A stretch of DNA of 64,000 nucleotides from Nocardia stercoris (GTDB taxonomy: Bacteria; Actinomycetota; Actinomycetes; Mycobacteriales; Mycobacteriaceae): assembly GCF_003696265.1 (NCBI RefSeq), contig NZ_RFFH01000012.1, positions 135,589 through 199,588 on the forward strand. The letters run 5' to 3'. The position numbers were made by a program, and so were the translations under genes. Positions within the stretch are counted from its first letter, which is position 1. Each line of letters begins with the position of its first letter. Below the pieces are notes generated by a model. The model was given only the letters and a program-made list of their open reading frames with translations. It made no database searches and was not told where the DNA came from. Of the stretch, positions 33,000 through 39,866 are shown piece after piece.

Positions 33000-34220
33000 T
33001 CAATCCTGAACGCGGACCGCGTATCTCGCGTTCGCCAGCGCCGCCAGCAGCTCGTCGCGATGCGCCGCGCCCCGCGTCTCCAGCGTGATCGACACGTCGG
33101 CCTCGTCGACCGCGAGCCGGTCACCGATCCGGGAATGGGTGATCTCCACGACGTCGGCGCCGGTGCGGCCGATGAGCTCCAGCAGCTGGCCGAGACTGCC
33201 CGGGCGATCGGCGACCGTGACCCGCAACGTCAGATACCGTCCGGCCGCCGCGAGCCCGTGGCCGATCAGCCGGGTCAGCAACAGCGGATCGATATTGCCA
33301 CCGGACAGAATCGCGCACACCGGGCCGGTGAGCTCCAATTCTGCTGCGGGACAACTCAACAGTGCCGCCACCGCCGCCGCGCCCGCCGGTTCGACCACCA
33401 GCTTCGCGCGTTCCAGCAGCAACACCAGCGCCCGCGACAACGCCTCCTCGTCGACCGTGACGATCCGCGCACCCACGGCCCGCACCTGCGCGAACGGCAC
33501 CACCCCGGGTCTGCCGATCGCGATCCCGTCGGCCATCGTCGACATCCGCGACAGCGCGACCGGCGCCCCCGCGGCCAGCGAACCGGGCCAGGCGGCGGCC
33601 TGCGCGGCCTGCACCCCGACCACCCGGACGCGCGGGGCGAGGGCGGCCAGCGCGGTCGCCACCCCGGCCAGCAGGCCACCGCCCCCGGTCGGCACCAGCA
33701 CGGTGCCGACGTCCGGAAACTGTTGCACCAGTTCGAGTCCGATCGTGCCCTGGCCCGCCACCACATCCGGATGGTCGAACGGGTGGACGAGCGTGGCGCC
33801 GGTCCGTTCCGCGAATTCGGTGGCCGCGACCAGGGCCTCGTCGACGGTGTCCCCGGTCTGCACCACGGTGGCGCCGTAGGCGCGAGTGGCGGTGAGTTTC
33901 GGTAGTGACGCCCCTGTCGGCATGAACACGGTGGCGTCGATGCCCAGTTCGCTCGCCGCCCACGCCACCCCTTGGGCATGGTTTCCGGCGCTGGCCGCGA
34001 CCACCCCACGCGCCCGGTCGGCCGCGGGCAGATTCGCGATCCGAAGATACGCGCCGCGCGGCTTGAACGAGCCGGTGCGCTGCAAGTTCTCGCATTTGAG
34101 TCGTACATCGTGCCCGGTCGCCTCGGACAGCACCCGCGACGGCACGATAGGGGTGCGCCGGATCACCGGTGCCAGTATCTGTTCGGCGGCCTCGATCTCC
34201 GCCACGCTGATCGCCTGCAT
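33000..34220 (-). CDS. ilvA: Threonine ammonia-lyase (threonine deaminase), short catabolic type with ACT-like C-terminus
   Basis: 406 residues. PLP enzyme: Lys53 in GSFKPRGAY binds the cofactor, ASAGNHAQGVA contacts the phosphate-side loop and TGGGGLLAG the PLP phosphate. The last about 75 residues (TLRVTVADRPGSLGQLLELI) form an ACT domain. It converts threonine to 2-oxobutyrate and ammonia, first step to isoleucine. The ATG 34218-34220 is taken from the conserved family N-terminus because the ribosome site is weak. It is 73 bp after idi, so it may be in the same transcript by read-through; metabolic linkage to the terpenoid genes is not evident. Confidence 0.92.
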   Translation of the reverse strand: MQAISVAEIEAAEQILAPVIRRTPIVPSRVLSEATGHDVRLKCENLQRTGSFKPRGAYLRIANLPAADRARGVVAASAGNHAQGVAWAASELGIDATVFMPTGASLPKLTATRAYGATVVQTGDTVDEALVAATEFAERTGATLVHPFDHPDVVAGQGTIGLELVQQFPDVGTVLVPTGGGGLLAGVATALAALAPRVRVVGVQAAQAAAWPGSLAAGAPVALSRMSTMADGIAIGRPGVVPFAQVRAVGARIVTVDEEALSRALVLLLERAKLVVEPAGAAAVAALLSCPAAELELTGPVCAILSGGNIDPLLLTRLIGHGLAAAGRYLTLRVTVADRPGSLGQLLELIGRTGADVVEITHSRIGDRLAVDEADVSITLETRGAAHRDELLAALANARYAVRVQD

Positions 34221-34293
34221 GGCCCGATCGTGCCAGAGTGGCGCGTTCACGCCCGGTATCGCGGACGGCGCTGACCGGATACCAGGCGACGGG

Positions 34294-34854
34294 CTACGGG
34301 CGGGAGACCGCGTCCGCGGCGACCGCCAGCACGCCGGCCAGCCACGGCGTGTACTGCGCGCGATCGACGGTGATCGCGTCGGCCAGTTCGGCCGCCCACC
34401 GCCAGGTGTAGTCGGCGACCTCGTCGGGATCGGGCCGCGGCACACCCCGGAACCGGCCGACCAGCACGTGGTCCCACTCGTCCTCGACCAGGCCGGTACC
34501 GGGGTCCGCGGCCTGATAGCGATAGATGCCGACCTCCCGCAGCTCGGCGGTGACACCGAGCTCCTCGGCCAACCGGGTCGCGGCCGCCTCGGTCACGTCC
34601 TGCCCGGGCAGCGGATGACCGCAGCAGGTGTTCGACCACAGCAGCGGGAACCGCGTCTTCACCCCGGCCCGCTGCTGCAGCAGCAGCCGCCCGTCGTCGT
34701 CGAACAGCAGCACCGAGAACGCGCGGTGCAGCCGTCCCGGCGCGGTATGCGCCTGCGCGACCGGCAGGGCGCCTACCCGGGCACCCCGCTCGTCGACGAG
34801 CTCGACGAGCAGGGCCTCACGGTCGGTCACCGGGGGAACGATCTCAGCGGTCAC
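34294..34854 (-). CDS. idi: Isopentenyl-diphosphate delta-isomerase, type 1
   Basis: 186 residues of the Nudix-fold type 1 enzyme. RLHRAFSVLLFDDDGRLLLQ is shown by its key part RLHRAFSVLLF; the catalytic Cys is in SNTCCGHP (Cys77/78), the Nudix-like helix is in EAAATRLAEELG, and EDEWDHVL carries the metal/catalytic Glu. It interconverts IPP and DMAPP, the substrates for geranyl diphosphate. The GTG start (34852-34854) overlaps the stop of the methyltransferase gene by 4 bp, so it is firmly part of the 2-methylisoborneol operon and supplies its precursors. Confidence 0.93.
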   Translation of the reverse strand: MTAEIVPPVTDREALLVELVDERGARVGALPVAQAHTAPGRLHRAFSVLLFDDDGRLLLQQRAGVKTRFPLLWSNTCCGHPLPGQDVTEAAATRLAEELGVTAELREVGIYRYQAADPGTGLVEDEWDHVLVGRFRGVPRPDPDEVADYTWRWAAELADAITVDRAQYTPWLAGVLAVAADAVSRP

Positions 34855-35714
34855 CGTCCTACCTTATCGGCGGCGATCAGCAGGTACTGGAAGCTGCCGT
34901 CGCGGTACGAGGTGAGGAACGGTGTCTCGACGCCGGTCGCCAGCTCGGAGTGGGTCCGCAGATCCCAGTAGGGGATGGTGTCGGGCGTGAGGTCGGTCAC
35001 CGCGACCGGCACCAGGTTGTTGGCCGCCATGGCCGCGAAGTACTCGCTGCGCCGGTGGATCATGCAGCCGTAGTGGGCATCGATCCAGCTCACCGCCGCC
35101 GACTTCCCGCCGGTGACGTCGTTGGCGCAGCCGGTGATGCAGACGTAGCGCCCGCCGGGCCGCAGCAGCCGGGAGAACTCGGCCATCAGTTCCATCAGGT
35201 CCACGTACATCGTGGTCTCGTTGGTCCAGATCCCGCGCACGCTGCCGGCTTCGAAACCGGTGTCCAGCATGTTCCTGAAGTGGAACCGCACGCGGTCGGC
35301 CACACCCTGCTCGGCGGCGGAGTTGTTGGCGAACTCGACCTGATACTCCGAGATCGAGACGCCGTCGACCCGGCAGCCGAACCGCTGGGCCGCCATGATG
35401 CTGGTGCCGCCGCGCCCCGAACCACCGTCGAGCAGCCGGTCGCCGGGCTCGATGTCGCCCAGGTGATCGAGCAGCAGGTCGGCCTGCGCCGTCTCCAGCC
35501 GGTGCAGTTCGCGCACCAGCCGGTCCTGCCGGGTGTCCTCCGGGCCCTCCAGCACCGACAGATCCGGCGTGCCGATGCCGTAGTGGTGGTGGTAAATCCC
35601 GTCCACCTCACCGAGCTTGGTGTTCACGCGGTCGTCGTTGGGGTTGTTGTTCCAGTAGGCCGCGACGGACCGCTGGTAGTCGGTGCGCAGCGGGTTCGGC
35701 TGGATGGTGGTCAT
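34851..35714 (-). CDS. Geranyl diphosphate 2-C-methyltransferase
   Basis: 287 residues. SAM-binding motif I is LLDGGSGRGGTSIMAAQRFG; the family-typical N-terminal segment VAAYWNNNPNDDRVN and YHHHYGIGTPD match the GPP methyltransferase of 2-methylisoborneol clusters, and FANNSAAEQGVADRVRF and NETTMYVDL line the active site. It methylates geranyl diphosphate at C2 to give 2-methyl-GPP. Encoded between the terpene synthase (52 bp) and idi (4-bp overlap). Identification is strongly supported by the neighbours. Confidence 0.93.
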   Translation of the reverse strand: MTTIQPNPLRTDYQRSVAAYWNNNPNDDRVNTKLGEVDGIYHHHYGIGTPDLSVLEGPEDTRQDRLVRELHRLETAQADLLLDHLGDIEPGDRLLDGGSGRGGTSIMAAQRFGCRVDGVSISEYQVEFANNSAAEQGVADRVRFHFRNMLDTGFEAGSVRGIWTNETTMYVDLMELMAEFSRLLRPGGRYVCITGCANDVTGGKSAAVSWIDAHYGCMIHRRSEYFAAMAANNLVPVAVTDLTPDTIPYWDLRTHSELATGVETPFLTSYRDGSFQYLLIAADKVGR

Positions 35715-35766
35715 GGCGGAGCATCCTCTCGATCGGTGAGCGACACATCACGTGTTCGGGTGCGGG

Positions 35767-37110
35767 TCAGTCGTCGTGGTAGCGGCGGCTACCGGCATGC
35801 CAGGCGCGGTTGCCGCCCAGCCACGCCCACAACCCGGTCAGGAAGCGCAGGAGTTCCGGCGAGGCGCCGGCCGCCAGGGCCGTCGCGTCGCGTTCGAAGC
35901 GGTGCATCAGTTCGTCGTGGACCTCGGCGGTGCGGCGGACCGCGTCGGGCCGCGGGATCCCCTCCTCGGCGGCCAGCACCGTCGGCAGGTTGAATTCCCT
36001 TCCGCCGGAAAGGTCTTCGCGTGCCATCGAATACAGGTCGTTGACCATCTGGGCGGCCAGCGCGGCGGTGGTGGTGACCCGCCGCACCATGGGATCGGTG
36101 TATTCCGCGGCCGGCAGCTCGTAGCCGCCGACCGCGTCGATCGGCGCCATGCACGGCAGGAAGCTGTGCGGCTGGCGGTTGGCCAGGTACTCCCAGACCG
36201 GCGGCATCCGGCCGGCTCCACGCCAGCCGGCCTCGGCACCCAGCGCGATGAACCAGCCCGCGATCTCGGTGCGCAGCCGGGCCAGTTGCGCGGGCGTCGC
36301 GTACTGCGCCAGGTGCGCGAACGAGGTGCGGAACGCGCGCAGGATCGGATCGGCCTGCAGCGCCCGCTCCAGCTGCACCTGATAGCGGTCCGGCAGGAAC
36401 ACCGGATCCATTGCGGCCATGGCCAATTCGAGGCGGGGGCCGAGTTCGGCCTCCGCTGTGGACATACTGCCGTCGGGCGCGTGCGGGTCGGCGTCCTCCT
36501 CGCAGTAGTAGTCGTCCACCGACCATTCCGACACCGCGCATTTCGCCGCGGCCAGCAGCTTGTCGGCGTCGTCGCAGTCGGGATGGGCGAGCATGATCAA
36601 CCGGCCGAAGTCCGCCTTGCGCAGTTCGTCGAGCCGGCCCTCGTAGAGGCCGATCGACTCCGACCACGCGAGGATGCCCTCGTTCACCGCCTCCGCCAGG
36701 ACCGGATCGTCGCGCACCGGCGGGGGACAGTACAGCGGCGGAATCCGGCGTGTGTCAGCGGATTCCGCCTCCGGTCGGCCGATCCGGTGCGGCTGGGTAC
36801 CGAAGGCGGGACCGGGTAGGCCGGAAGGTGCTGCGGCACTGGGTATCCGGGGCGGGCGGGCGGCCGGGACCGGCAGGCCGACCCGCAATGCGGCCGACCC
36901 CAGCCCGGTCGGGCCGAGCAGGCCCGCCGGAACCCCGGGCGCCGTCATCAGTGCCAACGGCGACGCGGGGACCGGACCGGCCGAGCCGGTGCCGGGAGCC
37001 GCGAACAGTCCCGCCGGCGCGGCGGTTTCGAGATTCGACAGCAGCGCGGTCACCAGCGCACCCACATCGTGGGTGGCCGGTGGCGCCGTCGCGCGCGAGA
37101 TCACCGACAT
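35767..37110 (-). CDS. 2-methylisoborneol synthase (class I terpene cyclase) with long disordered N-terminus
   Basis: 447 residues. The class I metal motifs are DDYYCEE (Asp199-Asp200) and the NSE triad NDLYSMARE (Asn357, Ser361, Glu365); RYHDD near the C-terminus is the usual pyrophosphate sensor. It cyclises 2-methyl-GPP to 2-methylisoborneol, an earthy-odour terpene. Residues 1-125 are low-complexity and rich in Ala, Pro and Gly (for example GLPVPAARPPRIPSAAAPSG), as in other 2-MIB synthases, where such a region is linked to loading into the encapsulin shell. ATG start with GGGAG upstream; 14 bp after the shell gene. Confidence 0.94.
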   Translation of the reverse strand: MSVISRATAPPATHDVGALVTALLSNLETAAPAGLFAAPGTGSAGPVPASPLALMTAPGVPAGLLGPTGLGSAALRVGLPVPAARPPRIPSAAAPSGLPGPAFGTQPHRIGRPEAESADTRRIPPLYCPPPVRDDPVLAEAVNEGILAWSESIGLYEGRLDELRKADFGRLIMLAHPDCDDADKLLAAAKCAVSEWSVDDYYCEEDADPHAPDGSMSTAEAELGPRLELAMAAMDPVFLPDRYQVQLERALQADPILRAFRTSFAHLAQYATPAQLARLRTEIAGWFIALGAEAGWRGAGRMPPVWEYLANRQPHSFLPCMAPIDAVGGYELPAAEYTDPMVRRVTTTAALAAQMVNDLYSMAREDLSGGREFNLPTVLAAEEGIPRPDAVRRTAEVHDELMHRFERDATALAAGASPELLRFLTGLWAWLGGNRAWHAGSRRYHDD

Positions 37111-37124
37111 GGCAACGGCTCCCG

Positions 37125-38531
37125 TCAGTCGGCGGACCGGGCGACGACCACGTTGTCCAGGATGCCGAGCGCGTCGGGAACCAGGACCGCGGCGGAGTAG
37201 TAACAGCTGACCAGGTAGGAGATGATCGACTGGTCGTCGATGCCCTTGAACCGCACGTTCAGGCTGGGCTCGTACTCGTCGGGAATCCCGGTCTGGTGCA
37301 AGCCGACCACACCCTGGTCCTTCTCGCCGGTGCGCATGGCCAGGATCGAGGTGGTCTGGGTCTCGCTGATCGGGATCTTGCTGCACGGGAAGATCGGCAC
37401 ACCCCGCCACGACGGCACGCGGTGACCGTCGACCTCGATCGGGTCCGGATAGATCCCGCGCTTGGTGCATTCACGGAACAGCGCGGCGATCGCCATCGGG
37501 TGCGCCAGGAACAGTTTCGTGCCGCGCCGCATGGTGAGCAGGTCGTCCATGTCGTCCGGGGTCGGCGGGCCGGACTCGCTGTAGATGCGCTGTTTGAGGT
37601 CGCAGTTGTTGAGCAACCCGAAGTCGGGATTGTTGACCAGGTCGTATTCCCGGCGCTCGTAGAGCGCGGCGATGGTCAGCCGGAGCTGCTGTTCGATCTG
37701 GTTCATCGGTTCGTTGAACAGGTCGGCGACCCGGGTGTGCACCCGCAGCACGCTCTGCGCGAGGCTGAGCTCGTATTCCCGTGGGGAGGCGTCGAAGTCG
37801 ACGAAGGTGCCCTCCAGCATCGGCTCCCCGTGGTGGCCGGAGGAGATGAGGATGTTGGCCTCGCCGTGGTTGTTCTGCGGCCGTTTCGGTGCGGCTGCGA
37901 CTCGGGCCAATTGTGCTTCGAGCGCGGGGATCTCGGCGACGGTCTGGTCGAGCCGGCTGCGGGACAGCGCGAGCACCGTGGTGCGGGTGGCGGTCTTCAC
38001 CGTCACGGGCCAGATCGCCGCCGGGTCGGTGAGCATATCGTCACCGAAATAGTCTCCGCCGGAAAGCATTCCGAGTTTGGTGGTCTCACCGTATTCGCCG
38101 GTGCCGAGTTTGCTCAGCTTTCCGTGCACGATCAACAATACGCGGTCCATCGGATTACCGAATTCGGCCACGACGGTGCCCGGATCGAGGTCGTACTGTT
38201 CGAAACGCTGCGCCAGGACCTGCAGCACGTCTTCGTCGTCGAAATCGCGAAGTTGTGGAAGTTCTTGCAATTCAAGGGGAATGACGCGCGCCTGGCCGCC
38301 GTCGACGGCGAATTCCACCTCGCCGTTGCCGACGGTGTGGGTCAGGCGCCGGTTGACCCGATAGATACCGCCCTCGACCTGCACCCACGGGAGATTCCGG
38401 GTCAGCCATCGAGAGGTGATGCCCTGCATCTGCGGTTCGGATTTGGTGGTGTGCGCGAGTTGGTGCGCCGCTGCCGTCGACAGTGATTTGCGAACGTGAT
38501 TCTCGGACTGAACGGGCATTTCGATGGTCAT
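37125..38531 (-). CDS. Family 2B encapsulin-like shell protein with cyclic-nucleotide-binding insert (EshA-like)
   Basis: 468 residues. Residues 1-90 form an N-arm and the start of the HK97-type fold; about 95-210 are a cyclic-nucleotide-binding domain (SGGDYFGDDML as the PBC-like core, with Asp in place of the usual Glu); about 230-468 complete the shell fold, with MRRGTKLFLAHPMAIAALF and GRECTKRGI-like segments typical of family 2 encapsulins and mycobacterial MMP-I. The protein is expected to self-assemble into a compartment around the adjacent terpene synthase. ATG with GAGGAC upstream. Databases may call it Crp/Fnr regulator, but it has no HTH. Confidence 0.85.
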   Translation of the reverse strand: MTIEMPVQSENHVRKSLSTAAAHQLAHTTKSEPQMQGITSRWLTRNLPWVQVEGGIYRVNRRLTHTVGNGEVEFAVDGGQARVIPLELQELPQLRDFDDEDVLQVLAQRFEQYDLDPGTVVAEFGNPMDRVLLIVHGKLSKLGTGEYGETTKLGMLSGGDYFGDDMLTDPAAIWPVTVKTATRTTVLALSRSRLDQTVAEIPALEAQLARVAAAPKRPQNNHGEANILISSGHHGEPMLEGTFVDFDASPREYELSLAQSVLRVHTRVADLFNEPMNQIEQQLRLTIAALYERREYDLVNNPDFGLLNNCDLKQRIYSESGPPTPDDMDDLLTMRRGTKLFLAHPMAIAALFRECTKRGIYPDPIEVDGHRVPSWRGVPIFPCSKIPISETQTTSILAMRTGEKDQGVVGLHQTGIPDEYEPSLNVRFKGIDDQSIISYLVSCYYSAAVLVPDALGILDNVVVARSAD

Positions 38532-38905
38532 TTTGCAGTCCTCACCTCGAAATGAACACCGCGAAACGGTGATCGCGGTCTGTACTTCGGAGAAGGCGCA
38601 GACGGAGAATTCCGCCGGCCGATAGCTGGTCGATGAATTGACAAGCACGACAGTGTGTTCCAGCGCCATCGATCTTAGCTGGAATATTTCCGGTCGGGAA
38701 CCCGATGTCCGATATGAGGTGAAATTCGTTGAGCCGACAACGAATCGGCAACGATGGTGCGCCCGCCCCCATCCGGTCGGTTTCGGTGCGAATCGCGGAC
38801 GGGCCCGAAACAGTCGCTACCCTGGGCACCGCGCCGCCGGATCCACGGTCCGGCCGGCGGTTTCGCATCTGTCGCTTCCGCACACGTCGCTGGGGGTTGT
38901 CGCGC
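38532..38905. other. 374-bp divergent promoter region of the encapsulin operon and the DUF4239 gene
   Basis: No gene recognised. It must hold the minus-strand promoter of the terpene nanocompartment operon and the plus-strand promoter of the DUF4239 gene. A perfect inverted repeat lies at 38724-38745, and a near-palindrome GGAATATTTCC occurs at 38681-38691. Composition is lower in GC than the flanking genes. Confidence 0.6.
38724..38745. promoter_or_regulatory. Perfect inverted repeat in the encapsulin/DUF4239 divergent region
   Basis: Arms ATTCGTTG (38724-38731) and CAACGAAT (38738-38745) with AGCCGA between. It is centred about 200 bp from the encapsulin start and 170 bp from the DUF4239 start. 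A transcription factor dimer site is likely; the binder is unknown. Confidence 0.55.
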
Positions 38906-39697
38906 ATGTTCGACTGGATCTACGGTCTGCCCACCTGGCTGGGCTTCGTCCTCGTCACCGGCGTCGGAGTCGGCCTGTCCTGCGGCGGCATCCTCGCCAC
39001 CCGCGGGCTCGTGCACCGGGTCTTCGGGCCCGAACCGGGCCGCAACGAGCAGGTCACGATGGTGCTCACGGTCGGCGGCGTCTTCTACGGGCTGCTGCTC
39101 GGACTGGTCGCCGCCGCCACCTACCAGGCCTTCGACGCCGCCCAGGGCCAGGTCTCCGACGAGGCCGCCGCGATCGGCACTCTCTACCGCGAGGTCTCGG
39201 CCTATCCCGAACCCGAGCGCGGCGTTCTGCGCCAGGACCTCACCGACTACACCGGCAACCTGCTCACCGTCGCCTTCCCCGACCTGCGGGACGGCATCGA
39301 CCCGCCCGGCGGCACCGCCATCGTCGGCCGCTTCCAGGGGCATCTGCTGGCGTTCCAACCGCAGACCAAGTCCCAGGAGATCGTGCACGCCGCCGCCATC
39401 GACCAGTTCGCCAAGTTCGACGAGCTGCGCCGGCACCGCATCGACGCCGGCTCCGGCGGCATTCCCGACGTGCTGTGGTGGGTCATCCTGCTGGGCGCCG
39501 GGGTCAACCTGGCACTGCTGTGCATGTTCAGCGTGTCCGAACCGGCCGCGCACCTGATCCTGGGCGGGCTGTTCGCGTTCTTCCTCGGCACCATGATCTT
39601 CCTCATCGCCGAGATGGACTTCCCGTTCCGCGGGGACCTGCGGGTCGACCCGGGCCCGGTGCAGTCGATGTACGTAAACGTCATGGGCGGCACCTGA
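38906..39697 (+). CDS. DUF4239 family membrane protein (bestrophin-like)
   Basis: 263 residues with four hydrophobic segments: about 10-30 (WLGFVLVTGVGVGLS), 50-72 (VLTVGGVFYGLLLGLVAAATY), 190-210 (WWVILLGAGVNLALLCMF) and 218-240 (GGLFAFFLGTMIFLIAEMD). The large loop between helices 2 and 3 is helical and acidic. The pattern (GVFYGLLLGLVAAATYQAF, then EAAAIGTLYREV) is that of DUF4239 proteins, distantly related to bestrophin-like channels; function is not known. Divergent from the encapsulin operon, so shared control is possible. Confidence 0.82.
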   Translation: MFDWIYGLPTWLGFVLVTGVGVGLSCGGILATRGLVHRVFGPEPGRNEQVTMVLTVGGVFYGLLLGLVAAATYQAFDAAQGQVSDEAAAIGTLYREVSAYPEPERGVLRQDLTDYTGNLLTVAFPDLRDGIDPPGGTAIVGRFQGHLLAFQPQTKSQEIVHAAAIDQFAKFDELRRHRIDAGSGGIPDVLWWVILLGAGVNLALLCMFSVSEPAAHLILGGLFAFFLGTMIFLIAEMDFPFRGDLRVDPGPVQSMYVNVMGGT

Positions 39698-39767
39698 TTC
39701 GGACCACTCGCCGTCGGCAATGTGCCGGTGGCGTGCGCGGATGGGACTGATCACAGCGCACGCGCAG

Positions 39768-39773
39768 TACGCT
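39768..39773 (+). promoter_or_regulatory. -10 element TACGCT before a leaderless upstream ORF
   Basis: TACGCT is followed by 6 nt and an ATG at 39780, the leaderless pattern seen at several genes in this window. It would drive the 23-codon ORF and the large gene behind it. Confidence 0.48.
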
Positions 39774-39779
39774 CGACGT

Positions 39780-39851
39780 ATGGCAAGCTCATCGGGACCG
39801 CCGGCGGGTGGTGGAGGCCGGGGGGTTCGATTCGGCGCGGGCAGCGTGTGA
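39780..39851 (+). CDS. Possible 23-residue leaderless leader peptide
   Basis: ATG 39780 to TGA 39849-39851, 15 bp before the next start. Encodes a Gly/Ser/Arg-rich peptide ending GRGVRFGAGSV. It is supported by the -10 hexamer at leaderless distance and by the lack of any other promoter for the large gene. It may couple translation to the following gene; the amino acid sequence itself resembles nothing known to me. Confidence 0.35.
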   Translation: MASSSGPPAGGGGRGVRFGAGSV

Positions 39852-39866
39852 GGGTTGGGAGCAACC

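Noticed and set aside
37125..38531. Crp/Fnr-type transcription factor, because of the cyclic-nucleotide-binding domain
   Set aside because: There is no C-terminal winged HTH. The rest fits a family 2 encapsulin shell, and the terpene synthase neighbour supports that.
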